Shown: positions 34,572-47,140, counted from the stretch's first letter. The stretch: 64,000 nucleotides of DNA from Clonostachys chloroleuca (GCA_037952775.1 JBANAY010000003.1:19034001-19098000), one strand, 5' to 3'. Program-made: numbers and translations. Notes: generated by a model from the letters alone, not told the origin.

Positions 34572-34736
34572 TGATTCTAATGAGTGTTAATGCTGTATCT
34601 ATGGCCCATGCGCCTCCTGAAGAGAGTGAATAACAAGAATACTACTATTATGATGATGATAAGAATAATAAAAACCCAAGTCTACACGATCATGCCTTCA
34701 TTTCTCGCTGACTTCAACCATGCAATAAAAATCAAT

Positions 34737-35220
34737 CTAGTTGATGCCACAGTCGCTGAGGCCAACCTGGGAGGCGGTGGCCTCGATGCGGCCGAGCTGC
34801 TCGGCCTGGTTGTTGGTGAGGCGGTCGAGGGCAGCCTTGGCGATGTTGTAGCCGGCGCTGGCGGAGTCAATGGCGAGGACGTTGATGCTGTTGCCGTTGT
34901 ACTCGAGCTTCCAGCAGGTGCCGCACTGGGGAGAGTTCCAGCCAACACCCTGCATGCCACCGATGTTGGAGAAGGTGGGGATCTGGCCCTGGGTGGTCCA
35001 GCCGTAGCGAGTGATCAGACCGTTGGGGCCGTCGGAGCAAGTGACGGCGGTCATGAGGCGGTTACCGTCATCATAGCCGGTGTCGTAGGAGACTGTGGGC
35101 AGCGTTTGTTAGTATCATCCGTCGCACGTTGTTCTGAGATGCGAGGTGTAGAATTGTACCTGTGACGGCAGAAGCGGCGGCAGCAAGGCCGAAGAAGGTA
35201 GCGATGGTAGAGAACTGCAT
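34737..35220 (-). CDS. epl1: cerato-platanin family secreted protein (Epl1/Sm1 type)
   Basis: Small secreted cell-wall-associated protein of a fungus-specific family. Members bind chitin-like carbohydrates, alter surfaces and are sensed by plants as elicitors. Exons are 35160-35220 and 34737-35092, 138 codons, the standard length. The signal peptide is about residues 1-18 (hydrophobic core ending AAASAV). The mature protein begins with [10 protein letters not shown]. Four cysteines form two disulfides: one in [12 protein letters not shown], two in CGTCW and one in the C-terminal LSDCGIN. The core [15 protein letters not shown] and INVLAIDSA double-psi barrel signature is complete. There is no sign of damage. 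The gene is transcribed away from the CorA-like gene's end (tail to tail, 165 bases). Confidence 0.95.
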
Positions 35221-35532
35221 CTTGATGGATTGAGGGGGAGAGTTGCTTGTTTGACTGAAGCTGGGTTTGTTGGTGTGCTGAGTTGAGGAGATACTGCTTT
35301 GTATTGAGAGTTGATGATGGTGATATCGAAGGATCCAAGGGGCCGACTCGCTCTCCTTTATACTTTGATGATAGTCGTGATGACCTACCTGCCCGGCATC
35401 TTGTTTCCTGCTCGCCTGGGTAAGGTAGTTACGTTACCCCGTCAGCTCTCATCACCGCCCCCAGCAGCATAGGCAGGAGCGGAGAATATCGTATTCTGTC
35501 TCTGGCGGCTGCAAGCTCCCGCGGGGCGCGCG
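35221..35532. other. promoter region of cerato-platanin
   Basis: Leader and promoter of the cerato-platanin gene on the minus strand, running into the possible small gene that follows. Confidence 0.45.
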
Positions 35533-35789
35533 ATGACGCTGCTCATCGCCGAGAAGGGCAAATCACGCGTCTGGACTTTCCCAGTCGGCGGAGTGAGCGT
35601 GACCACGAACCTCGCCGTGTAAGTACTAGAGTCGAAGCAGAGTCAGACGGGCCTCAATGCATAGAGGCTCTCCTCGTATTCTGCAGGGCACAGCGTCGTC
35701 CGAGGAATCCACTCAGTGTCCGCCGAGTGGGCTATATCCCAAGTGTGTTGGAAGAAGTCCTCAGCAAGGCTTCCAAGTACCGAGAGTAA
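35533..35789 (+). CDS. possible tiny two-exon gene, unknown
   Basis: I propose exons 35533-35618 and 35687-35789 joined by a 68-base intron with a perfect GTAAGT donor and CTGCAG acceptor. The phases match and give 62 codons. Exon 1 reads MTLLIAEKGKSRVWTFPVGG; exon 2 ends SVLEEVLSKASKYRE. The open frame extends upstream of the ATG (ENIVFCLWRLQAPAGRA) back to a stop near 35490, so a further 5' exon is possible. A hydrophobic frame (VGITIFVWGAEAWDP) follows the stop. Composition looks protein-like, but I recognise no family. It could be a gene fragment or chance. Confidence 0.3.
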
Positions 35790-37392
35790 GCCCCCCGATT
35801 TCCCGGATAGCAGTGGGCATCACCATCTTTGTCTGGGGCGCCGAGGCGTGGGATCCACTACATGACATAGCGTTACATGGTGCTTGGTCGCATATGTAAG
35901 GGATAGTTGGTCTTGCGTGGGTGTGTGGGAGTACTGTAGAGGTAGTGCGCAGGGTCAAACTGTCACTTGGCCGTGTCGTATTGAGAGCGCCGATCACTCA
36001 AGTGAGGTTCCTCGTATTTGTCTGATGCGGAGCTGCAACGGGCCTTGGGATCCCCGTACGCCGGCATGCCGACCCGGTTGTGGCTGCGATCTACAGGTGG
36101 AATTGCCGACGACGATTTTGGAATTACCCAGCCTGGCCTGGCCTGTTTCTATTCTTCGATGCCCGATGCCTTCGCCCCGGCAATAAGCTTAAGCCTGTAA
36201 AGGGCGGTGGGTTTTGGACTGTCACTCGCAAACGAACTGGCAATTCCATTTGGCCTGGTCAGAGCGACCCTGGTGATACGAAGAGTAAAGCCAAGCCTCA
36301 GCATTTGACACCGCCATTGGAATGGAACTGACTTGGATTGCGCCGAGAAAGTTGCCATGATGGTTTTGGCTACGGACTTTGGTCAACTACGTGGACCCGT
36401 TGATGGCGTTGGGGTTTGGGAAAGAGAGAGAGAGTCTGTCAGCCTAGGAAAGTGTCATATTCTTCCATGCGAGAGGTGGAACTGGGGTTCTTTGACGTGA
36501 ACTATTTTGAGCACCCGCGGTGAAAATGGAGAGAGCATGAAATTAGAGAGGACATGAGGATATGAGATATCATATACTATGGGAAAGCTCAAGCGAGATT
36601 CTGCAGAGAACCGACGGAACAGCCCAGCCATAGCCGGGCGCGTGGTGTTGTGCAAGGGTAGCACATGGCCGAGAAGAGGCTGTTTTAGGTCCTGCTCCCT
36701 GAATGCTAGCGCGCCGGCTGGACTCACTGGCTGGCGGGCAGCCCCGAGACATCGACAGCGGCCGAAGTATGACGCGCGAGACATGCAGACTCGAGGCAGA
36801 AGGATCATGCCGTTTGAGACGAAAGCAAGGTCAGAGGTGCAGATGTGAGTCGCAACTGAAACCAAAGAGAACATTGCATTGCAGCGGTCCAAGAATTGCC
36901 GTCGTCTCCATCAAGCCGCCGGGTAGGCAAGTGCCAGAGGTAGAAAGAACGGAAGGCAGGCAGTCCGTGTACCGGATTCTCAACGTCCAGACTATTAGCG
37001 ACGCATTGAAAAAGACCTGCGCTGCATACTTGCATATATTAACAGCACGGGCGGCCAATCACACCATGGCCGGCCCGAAGACACTGGTGAAAGAGGCAGT
37101 TCTAGGGCACTTGGGCACTGGAGGGCCGCTGGTGGTGGGGCTGGCGGGGTTCCTGACTGCTGCCCCTCCATCCCGATCATCGGGGCACGAGGAGGAGAGA
37201 GGATCTTCGAGTGCGGCTGCTTTTCCTCGTTGCCCTCTGACTACACTCGTCAGCTCTCAACGCCTGTCTACGCCCACACCCTCGCGGGCGCCATTGCTTC
37301 CAACAAGCAACACAAGGCCGCCAAAGACACTGAGCAGCCCAGTTGGTTTCCCTTTCTAGCACTTTGGAGCTAGCTTCGCCCGCAGCCAAGCC
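35790..37392. other. intergenic
   Basis: Open frames overlap on both strands with no recognisable content. The right 300 bases are the promoter and leader of homoserine kinase. Confidence 0.45.
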
Positions 37393-38616
37393 ATGGAGTC
37401 CTTCGTCATCAAGACCCCCTGCTCCAGTGCCAACATTGGCCCGGGCTTCGACGTCATCGGTCTCGCTCTGTCTGTCTATCTCGAGCTCCATGTCACCGTC
37501 GACCGCTCCCAGACCACCTCCGACCAACCCCTCAACTGCCGCATCACATACGAAGGCGAGGGCGAGGGCGAAATCGACCTCGACCCCCAAGTGAACCTTA
37601 TCACTCGTGTTGCTCTCTATGTCTTGAGGTGCCATGAGCAGAGGTTCTTCCCCTCCGAGACCCATGTCCACATCAAGAACCCTATCCCTCTTGGCCGAGG
37701 CCTGGGTAGCTCAGGAGCAGCTGTCGTTGCTGGTGTGATGCTGGGCAAGGAAGTTGGCGGCCTGGCCCATCTGACCGAAGACCGACTCTTCGATTACTGT
37801 CTGATGATTGGTGAGCAAGAACAACCGCCGGATAATATGGCACAGCATCTGAATTGTTGGTGGTCAAGAACGATACTAATACAGGACCACAGAACGTCAC
37901 CCAGACAATGTCGGAGCAGCACTATTTGGTGGATTTGTCGGTACTTACCTGAAGCCTCTCACGCCTGAGGATGTCGCTAGAGTAGAGATTCCTCTGAGCG
38001 AGGTCCTGCCTGCCCCTGCTGGTGGTGTTGATACGGGAGAGAGGCCACCTGACCCACCTCACGGCATTGGCCACCACATCAAGTTCCCCTGGACCAAGGA
38101 AATCAAGGCCATCGCAATTATTCCCGACTTCACTGTTGCTACTCACAGAGCGCGCGAAGTTCTCCCTCCGTCGTATTCTAGACCTGATGTGGTGAGTAAA
38201 ACTCGCCCTGGAAGCGACCCTTGGCCATCTCCGCTTCTTGATAATGTTATTGATGTGTTCCCCAGGTCTTCAACTTGCAACGAATTGCACTTCTTCCCGT
38301 TGCTTTGGGTCAGTCACCCCCTGACCCTGAACTGATTCACCTGGCCATGCAGGACAAGGTACATCAGCCTTACCGCCAAACTTTGATCCCCGGTCTCAAC
38401 GAGATTGTGGAATCAATGTCCCCCAAGACCGACGATGGTTTCCTCGGAGTGTGTCTTTCAGGAGCCGGCCCAACCATCCTGGCACTTGCCACACACAATT
38501 TCGAGGGGATTGCCGGTAAGATTGTCGACAAGCTGAGACAGTTCAACGAGAACAAGGACCTCAAGTGCACCTGGAAGGTACTGGAACCTGCTGAGGGCAC
38601 CAAGGTGATTCGATGA
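37393..38616 (+). CDS. THR1: homoserine kinase
   Basis: Phosphorylates L-homoserine to O-phosphohomoserine in the threonine branch of the aspartate pathway (cytosol). Exons 37393-37810, 37893-38191 and 38266-38616 give 355 codons, the fungal length. GHMP-kinase motifs are present: SSANIGPGFDVIGLALS at the N terminus, the ATP-binding PLGRGLGSSGAAVVAG, ERHPDNVGAALFGGF at the first exon junction, and C-terminal GVCLSGAGPTILALA. The ATG at 37393 directly precedes ESFVIKTPCSSANIGPG, so the start is well defined. Confidence 0.95.
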
Positions 38617-39499
38617 AAAATCCAACATAAAAGGGGTATAGTATAGGAAGACTCTGATAAACTACCGAGACAATTCTTCTCGTGGCGCTTGTCTCAGGGC
38701 GATGGCATTGGAAACGATTGCTAGGAGATGTATACGCGTGACAGCATTTACAGATACCCTTTTTGAGAGTTAACCCGAGATAGAAACTAAAATAAATGAA
38801 TTCAAGTGATCAGGTATAGAAAAAAGCCCATAACTCAGCTCAATAGCTACCTATGCTAGCCCAAGTTGGCAGATGGGAACATTGGCAACCACGACCAGGC
38901 CAGACGCACATGAAGCCGATTGCTTCTTAACCTTTCATGGATAAATTATTCGATGAGCCTTGGGAAACTAGCGCTGGGTGGATTTCCCAATGATCTTAGA
39001 TTGGTATCTTAGATTGGTTGCATAGGTAGGGTCGAGTAAAACAAGCGAGGCTGTTCGCTCTGCCACTCCAATAGCCAATAGGCGGCTTGCCCTTGGTGAA
39101 GGATGAATTGAACCTCGGCTGTGAGAGGAATTGAGTTTGTCTTCCTTGCCTCACGTGGCGATCGACAGGGGCCTTCTTCTCACTTCAACAAGGCTGAGGT
39201 GGTTGTAACAGAAGGAGAAGGAGAATGTTGGGATCGTGGAGCTGGTGGAACTTCCCCAGCGTCCAATTGCCCTTTTGGGCACTGGCCATTCACAAGCCCA
39301 GATCTTGCCTCGGTTTGCCGTTTATTAGCTGGTCCCTGGCTCGGCCCATGCTGTAATACCACTGTAAAAGCTGAATCCTTAGATCGCTAGCGTCAAATTC
39401 ATCACATCCAGGCTCCACTTGCCAGCTCCTGCATATCCTCCTAATTAGCATCTATCTATCTCGCCGTCTGTTATCTTGCCATCCCTCCCTCCCTCGCTC
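38617..39499. other. intergenic
   Basis: No gene seen; 3' flank of homoserine kinase and promoter of the thioesterase. Confidence 0.45.
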
Positions 39500-39658
39500 A
39501 TGTCCATCTCCCAGAACATCTGTTCCGTGAGCACGCTTCTCTGTTTCGCCCGCAACGTCCCGCTGTGGATTATCGCCATCCTCGGGCTCATCCTTCTGTC
39601 CCTCGGGACGTCAATCAGGCGAACAGTGGCTCAAGGGAGGGAGAAGAAGACTAACTGA
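39500..39658 (+). CDS. possible upstream ORF, 52 codons, single membrane helix
   Basis: ATG-TGA frame ending 32 bases before the thioesterase ATG. It begins MSISQNICSVSTLLC and contains one hydrophobic segment (VPLWIIAILGLILLSLG) followed by a basic tail. Its position in the probable 5' leader suggests a translated upstream ORF or a tiny membrane protein. No family is recognised. Confidence 0.3.
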   Translation: MSISQNICSVSTLLCFARNVPLWIIAILGLILLSLGTSIRRTVAQGREKKTN

Positions 39659-39690
39659 TCACCGATTGCGCGACTGACCGCTTATACACA

Positions 39691-40812
39691 ATGGCGTCGG
39701 CGTCGAGCAGGGTGGACGCCTTTGCGCTCATCGCGCCCGTCTTCATCCCCGCGACACTCGGCGGTGCCGGATACGCAGCATGGAAGCTCGACTGGAAGGT
39801 CATGATCAAGTCCTTCCTCACCGGGCCAGGACGCACTTCGCGCATCGTGCTGCTCCTGTTCATGTTCTTCAATTGGAAGAACCTGCCCTTTGCGTGGACG
39901 GTATGATGCCATCTCGCCCGCCGGCAACACCGGCTTCAAGAAAAGGGTAATGGAATAAGCCATAACTGACAGATGGCTTCCTAGTATCGAGTCTTCTATT
40001 CAATCATCCACCACCACATCGTGCGCAAGTCGCCGCAGCTCGGGCCCCGGGCCCTCTTCAAGCCCATGATCTCCAAGACGTGGGCTCCCATCCTCGAGAT
40101 CGACTACAACCTCCACAAGTCCAACTCGACCTTCTTCAGCGACCTGGACGTCTCCCGAACCCACCTCGTCTCCTACCTCCTCCGCCCGACCATGCGTGCC
40201 CTCACCCATAACACCAAGAGCAAGCTGGTCCTCGACCCGGCCTCGGGTGCCCCCATGAAGGGCCCCCTGGGCATCCTCCTCGGCGCCGTCACCTGCAGCT
40301 TCAAGAAGGAGGTCGCCCCGTACAAGACGTACGAGCTCTGGAGCCGCATCCTCTGCTGGGACCGCAAGTGGCTCTTCGTCATCACTCACTTCGTCCCCAA
40401 GGGCACCGCCAAGCCCACCGAGTGGCTCGACCCCAAGTACGGCAAGGTGCAGACCCGGTCGGCCCAGGACGCCGCGGGCGGCTGGGAGCGCAAGATCATC
40501 GCCACCGCCATCAGCAAGTACGTCTTCAAGGTCGGCCGCCTTACCGTGCACCCTGCCCTCATCCTGGAGCATTCAAACATGCTTCCGGAACGCCCGGGAG
40601 GCTGGCAGGGCGGAGAGAATGGCCTCGGGGACGAGTCTGTCGACGTCAGCGATATTGACCTGAGGTTCGAGGGTGAGTGGGACTGGCGTCGCACTGAGGC
40701 TCATCGCCGCCAGGGCATGGACCTGGCTGCCCACTTCAATGCGCTGGAAGGCGGACACAATCTGTTCGATGGCGGCAACACTGGTGCGCTGTGCCGTGCC
40801 TGGCCTGGCTAA
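39691..40812 (+). CDS. THEM6-like thioesterase (hot-dog fold)
   Basis: Exons 39691-39900 and 39985-40812 give 345 codons. The N-terminal part has two hydrophobic segments (FALIAPVFIPATLGGAGYAA and IVLLLFMFFNWKNLPFAW), so it is likely anchored in the ER or another membrane. The rest is the acyl-thioesterase-like domain of the THEM6 branch: LEIDYNLHKSNSTFFSDLDVSR, LGAVTCSFKKEVAPYKTYEL, RILCWDRKWLFVITHFV. The D-x-N-x-H-x-N-S-x-F pattern (DYNLHKSNSTFF) is the usual signature. Fungal members are often labelled capsule biosynthesis-like proteins. Reaction and substrate are unproven. Confidence 0.8.
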
Positions 40813-41209
40813 GCAACGAGGAAGACCAATCTAGAAGGGAAATAGGCGTTGGACCGAACAGCATCCCCTTCGGATGCTGTAGTTGGATACTCACAAGGTA
40901 GTAATGCGGAAGAAAGAGAAACCATAGATGAGGAACTAGCTCGCTAGACAGAAAGATGATACACAGATTTCACAAAACAGCCCCAGATGCTTCCGAAAGA
41001 TTGTCCTTGTCAACACGGTCGATCCCAGCCCATGATAGTTATGATTCCAACGCCACCGCTCCTCCCAAAGAAACCCCCCCCCCCAAAAAAAAAAAAAAGA
41101 CGATATTTGTTTTCCCTTTTCCCATCATTACTATTTCGTTACAATATTCTTGAACTCGTATCACGCCCCTCGACCCCGGGCCCCCCAGTCGATGATGGGG
41201 GAGTGAAGC
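40813..41209. other. convergent intergenic region with C11A14 tract
   Basis: Between the thioesterase (+) and the CFEM gene (-). It holds C11 (41074-41084) directly followed by A14 (41085-41098). Run lengths are uncertain given the C-run errors elsewhere. Confidence 0.55.
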
Positions 41210-41776
41210 CTATAACATGGCGACGATGCCGGCAAGAATGATGGCGCTCATAAGCCAAGACTGCGGTGCTGAACTTGGTGTACCGAGGGATCCCTTTGTA
41301 TCAGTCTGCAGTGACTTGACGCCGGTACTGGTCGCTGTGGATGTACTGTTCGTCTTGAGCTGGTTGAAGCACAGATCTGTGACCACCGAGGAGGCAGCTA
41401 AAACACACCAAGTCAGACAGGGGAACGAATTGCCGCTGGAGAAGGAGGGGGAGAAGCTTACTCGCGATTTCAGTGAGGTTGCACCCAGCCTTACTATTTT
41501 CCACATCTGTTAGATTTTCCCATCGGGCAGCTCAATTTGGGTGCGTTTGGGAACCACTTACACCATGCAGGGCGCCGTCTCGTCCTTGATGGCCTCGTAG
41601 TTGTTGCACTGGCACTCGAAGTCGGTGAGGTTGCACCCGAGGGCCTGGGCGCCGCTGGCGATGCAGCCGACGGAGCACTTGGGGAGCTTGGCCTGGATCT
41701 TGAGCAGGTCGTCGACCGAGGCGGCGGCCGCGCCACCGGTCGTGGCGGCGAGGAGGAGGATCGTGGTCCACTTCAT
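41210..41776 (-). CDS. CFEM-domain GPI-anchored surface protein
   Basis: Exons on the minus strand are 41562-41776, 41462-41493 and 41210-41397, 144 codons. A signal peptide (MKWTTILLLAATTGGAAAA) is followed by a CFEM domain with all eight cysteines: KC, GC, LGC, EC-QC, APC, AGC and LC. The sixth to eighth cysteines only come into frame when the 32-base middle exon is used, which supports this model. A Ser/Thr-rich stretch follows (LKTNSTSTATSTGVKS), then a short hydrophobic tail (SWLMSAIILAGIVAML) typical of GPI attachment. CFEM proteins sit at the fungal surface; some bind haem, others act in host contact. The CFEM aspartate used for haem iron is not obvious here, though NLTDFEC holds one candidate. 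Confidence 0.85.
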
Positions 41777-43802
41777 GCTTGGATAGGTTGCTTCCCCATG
41801 CAGCGAGATGGTGTATTATATTGGAAAGCTGGAGCGAGAAGATAGATGGGTTGTGAAGACGAGGATGGAGACCAATGGTGGAAGTATTCTATGCAATGGC
41901 TCGTGTCGTCCGGTCTGGCCTCGATATTAAGTCGCACAGATCACTAGTGTCACCTGGAATTAGGATCGTGGGCTTGGCATATATGAAACCGATATAAGGA
42001 GCAACAAGGCTGGGATGGAGGAGAAATAGCCGATGTGTTTGAATGTCCCTTGATCAGGACCCATGGGAGAGAGGCTGGCTCGGCAGGCAAGGCGGCGAGC
42101 GAGGTATAATATATATCTACTAGCGAGGGCGATCAGGACGGGACACGAGGCGTGTGTGTGCTTCCACTCTGTTCGGCCAGGCGTAGGATAACACGCTAAT
42201 CAGGCACGCCGCAAAAATGATCACATCTCATCCTGCCTCCCCATCCATCCTCTTCGTCTACTCTCGTCTTGCGTGAAGACGGATTGGGAAAGGGAGGGGT
42301 GCGGTTGGCGCGACAGGTCAGGGCAATCCCAATGGGTCAATGACATACTAAGTCCCCAGCCAGGCAAAACCAATAGTCGACGGGGGGCAGTGAGGCAAGC
42401 CGTCGAGTTACATACGTACATATTCAGGGCGAGGGTATCTTCGCTTGGCAGCACTAGGCCTCTGCTTTTTGTTGGGTCGTGACGGCAGCCGAAGCAGCCA
42501 ACAGGGGTCCTGGATTCGATCGTCTGGCTCTAGCGACACCCCAGACATGTCCATGGGAGCGGTAACCGAGCAATACTATGTTATAATAAGCATCCTATTC
42601 CCCAGGCTGTGAGCAGCCGTATAGATCCTTTGCTCTCGCCTTTGTGTCTGTCTGGCAATGCGTGCTCGTATCTCGGACGATTCTGGGTCGAGCATCCCAA
42701 CGTTTCCGCAACATTCATGTACTACGTAGGAAGTTCCTCGACAGAAAGAAGATGGTGTGCATGACAGGGGCCGAGCTTCCCCGGACAGCTCGCGTTTTAT
42801 CTGCCCCCTCCTCCTCTGTCCCCTGAGCTCGAGCTACAGCCCCTACATTGTACACTGTGGACGTCTCCAGGGCTAGGCAAGGTCCCATCTCCACGACGGC
42901 TCTCCCACCTTCAGCTCCAGCCAATGTGCACACATGCGCGGGCCCTGTCCCTGTCCGACCAGACATTTCGGCTGACCCAGCACACTATTTCTCTTGACAG
43001 GCTAAAAACTAAGTCATTTAGGCGCCCTGACCCAGTTGAATAGCCTGTCGAGGGGGCCTGTCGACAACGACAAATGACAAGCCCGGCTTAGGACATCCCA
43101 AAACCTCGGGCCTCTTCTTCAGTGCAGACCTTCGTAACGCTCTATTCTCCGCCAGGTGCATGGCAGAAGGGGCCTGATCCGCGCCGCTCCAAGCAACAGG
43201 GGGGAGACCTTTTGTTTGCTTTTTAGTGTTGGTGTGTCTGCCGCTGATCAGAGCTCAGACCACCGTGCCATCGGGAGGGTAGCAATGGAGGTCGAGGTTA
43301 CGCTCAACAGAAGCATTCTGCGAAAGTATTCCCCGGGGCCCTGCCCACCGGGCCAATTGGCGACGGGATCCGACGGGACCTTCTTCCCACCCTCCCTACG
43401 CGTATGTATGCGGTTGCTTTTTCTTTCTCTCGCACCGTCACCACCGCAGCTCTCATCACCTCATGCTCAATCACCGCGTGCTGCCGTGCGACCGCAGCTG
43501 CAGTGGAGGAAATGAAGGTGGCTGGCTGCGTGCGCCCAATGGAAATTAGGACCTGCAGCTAGGACTGGCCCGCTGGGAAAGGGCACTCGTCAGCTGGGTG
43601 GGTGAGTGAATTACGTCGAAAGATGTTCCTCAATGAAGATGAGAGGTGAAGAAAGAAGGGGGGGATCACAAAAGCCCAGATTGATGAGGTGAGTAGTCAA
43701 TCGTCTATGTTCTCAGTCTATTCATCTAGGTAGGCCAATCAGTAGAGCAAGCAGCGGGTGTCATGTGTGATTGGCAACTGCCGTACGCGCCAGAGCCCTA
43801 CC

Positions 43803-43825
43803 GCATTAGCATTAGCATTAGCATT
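43803..43825 (+). repeat. microsatellite (GCATTA)3.8
   Basis: Three full and one five-base copy of GCATTA in tandem. Confidence 0.9.
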
Positions 43826-44716
43826 CCCCAGCGATTATTGCCGCTCTTCAGGGCCTAAAAGTGTGGAACTGCACACTCCGACTTACACGAGTATATGACT
43901 GGTTATATGCTTCGTTGACTCTAGGTCAGCAGTCTTTATTGAGTCACGACTGGAAAGAAGCGCAGTATGATAAAAGCACTCCCTCTAATGAGATATTGAT
44001 AATCATCTCGATGGCGTTGTGGGCATCAGTCCTTCAAACGACTGCGAGGCAGTGTTGAAGCTGGTTTGGCGTAATTGTGTTTATTCACAACAAAACTCCT
44101 ACAGCTCGATACCACAACCACTAGCCCCTCCCACATGCTGCGAACTTTTTGTCATGGCGTTACTAGGTACATGTATACCAAAGCTGTAATGTTCAAGGTA
44201 GGTGGCATGATAAAGCTGGCTAATGATCAGGCCGTGGGAAAGGATTGGCTCTGCATTTCGCCTGGGAGTCCTTCGCCATACTAAGACAGGCGAATTGGGG
44301 CAAACCTTGGCGAAGATTGGGCCTCTTGAGTTAACATTCAAGCTTCCGATAGAGCAAAAGCTGCATCTTTTGTCTCTATCAGTGGGCTGAGCGGTTCGCA
44401 GAGGGCAACATGTGGTTTGGAAGCAATCCGCAACATGGTTTTTGTCCAATATACCTTGGAGGCGTTCTCTGGAGGTATTTTACGTGACAGCAACTCTGAA
44501 TACTAGCGATCTTCCCTGAAGGTGCTTCTCAGTGTAGACTACTAAGCTGTTCACTTCGGCTAGTACATAGTTAGTTCAAAGCCGACCTTTAATATATGCT
44601 GCGCCGTGTGTCAGGCTACAGAGCACGCCTGTTGTGAATGCGTGTAGTATATGCACTCTCAGCACTATGTACAGGCGTAGGCTGATCTATTAGTCTCAGT
44701 TTCCCGTCGATGTGCC

Positions 44717-44777
44717 GTATATAAAAACCTCCGATCGATATTATCAATATCGACCTACCGAACTAGCTTTTATATAC
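44717..44777. repeat. nested inverted repeat
   Basis: Outer arms GTATATAAAA (44717-44726) and TTTTATATAC (44768-44777) are a perfect 10-bp inverted repeat. Within them TCGATATT-ATC-AATATCGA (44735-44753) is a perfect 8-bp one with a 3-base spacer. Confidence 0.85.
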
Positions 44778-47140
44778 AAATATGCCACATCTAGATAGAT
44801 GCATGATGTGTTGTTGCTGGGTATAAACTGCCGGTCATTCTGTCGCAGCTCAACGTCAATGACTAAGCAATTCCAAACAGACAATCAGATATACTGATCC
44901 CAGAGCTCGCCCATTGCTTAGAGAGGTCGACCAAGCTAGAGATTAGAAGTATCCGGATTAATACGAGCATCCTGTCCACTCGTCTTTACCACAGCCCCTT
45001 GAGTGTTGATCCATCAACATGGAAAAAGGGTCGAGTCCATACCCGTTAAGGTAAAAACCTTTACATGAAGAGCATTGGTACAAGCATACTTAGTAAAAGT
45101 GATTATTTTAGAAACTCGATATTGTTTACATGCTATGAAATAGCTAAAGCCACGCCACTTGAAGCGGGGAGCAGGGTGCAGTACCATCATGTCAGCTGGT
45201 GTGGGTGAGGGTGCAATATACTACCTCGGCCAAGCAAGGAAGCGCCAAGGATCCCTCCTTCGCGCGAAGATCGGCTTTAATCACCCGCACAAGCGGTCGG
45301 TGAGCCTCATAGGGCGGACATCCCAAGCTGTAGAGAAGACGGTTTGAAAATGGCACACTTAGCCCTCGATATAGTCTCGTTCTACGCCTCGATTTTGGCT
45401 CATCCGCAGTGAGAATGCTTGGCTCAATAGTTTAATAATTAGCTTAAATGCCCTGTCGAATGATATAGCGTGAAGCCGTGGTGATTTCTTAGCCGTGCGT
45501 CCAGCTTTCGATGCCCTCATGTTATTGGCTGAGCATCAAAGCGCCCTGCTCGCACAATTGGCTCTAGCTTATTTGACCTTTGCCTATCACACTTGCTTGG
45601 TGTCTTAAGGACTGCTCTACTATTCACTGAGATATCTCCCTGTTCTAGAGGCGAAGCGCTTGTGAGATCGTGCCTGCAGCTCGTAATAGGAAAGTTGCAC
45701 CATGATCAGCACTTGACCCCATCACGAGGTGCAAGTGCATGAACCGTGCAATAGCTGGCCGAGGGGGGGAATAACACGGCGTTTGCTTGCCGACGTAGCT
45801 AGCGACCTATCCTTGCTTAAGTGAAGTCAGGATGTCGAGGATCTGTGCCGCCTGGGCACTTGACTGAGTAGCATTTTAGCACTCGAACCTCTGGCCCTGG
45901 CTTGTGTGCCCATTGGCTATAACTCCAAGATCAGGTTTGTTTTACGGGTTTACCTAGACAAACACTACGTGACTTCGACCCGCTATGAAATATGAAGAGC
46001 AAAAAGGAAAACCAAAAGGTTGGAAAGAAAGGAAAACAAGGTGTTGTAAGTTCTCAGAGACTGTGTAAACATAGTCTGCATTGACAAGGTTTTTTTCCCC
46101 GTCTCAGTGCTTGACTCTAATGTATGTCTTCATCATCGTGAACTTTTGATCTTTCTGTAACAGCAGAAAACAGCAACAACAAGTGGAGGGAAAGACTTCC
46201 AGCGAAGCCCAGAGTGTTTAAAAGAAAGGTTTGCGATGAAGGACAAGATCCTCCGTCGCGACACTTGAAGTAACCATCACCTTAGCGACAGCAAGGTCAA
46301 AACTTCCTCACTCAAAATAAAAGAGAGAAAGTTGAGTGCAGCCCCCCTCGCCTCAAGAATAAGCCCCATCGAGTAACCAAGCCGCAAGGCTAGGCAATCG
46401 CATACCTATCGACCATGACAAAAATCCTCTGCACCCGACGCAAACCCGCAGGCACCGGCGTTCACCAACCATCCGAACCCCAGCTTCCAAACCCATCAGT
46501 CACACTGCTGAAGTGCCTGTCGACGCGGACTCATATCTTCATCCATTGGGGGTCTAGGGCACTCCGGTAGTGATGCTGGGAGGCATGCTCGAGCGGATGT
46601 AGCGGTTGGCAAGGCGGATGGGCAAGGGGAGAGCCTGGGAAGGCAGAGGTCAGCCGCAGTGCTTTTATGGCGGCGCGTTTCCGCAGGCTCCATAAGAAGA
46701 CGTCCGGGGACTTTCTCCCAAAGCAAGGTAAGAAGCGAGACGCTGTGCAAGCAGCGTCTCTGTTTGTAAGCTTCGAATAGCGATTTGTTGAGCGAGGGGG
46801 GTTGACTGAGGAGAGGAAGAAAAAGTCTGAAATTTCCGCTTCCAACTTTTTTTTATTCACGACAGAAATGAGCTAGACCCCACCAGCTGACTCAGCGGGT
46901 CGTGGTGCATCCCTTTAGGTAGCCTCCACTCACTAGCTAAACCGCTATCAATTCGTGATTTAGCACCCGCGTCGACAATCGATCCAAAATCAACATGAAC
47001 CCAGCTCCCAGGCTATCCTGAGAGTCAATTGAAGCTCGTTGATGTCACTACTGGGTGTATTGTATTATTTTTCTTTGATACGCCCTCCTTTTTATTTTTT
47101 TCCCCATAGGAACAGTAACGATCGTGTACAACATGATTGT

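Noticed and set aside
36703..37359. 218-codon plus-strand frame before homoserine kinase
   Set aside because: Arg/Ser/Pro-rich with no family content; overlaps the probable promoter and leader of THR1.
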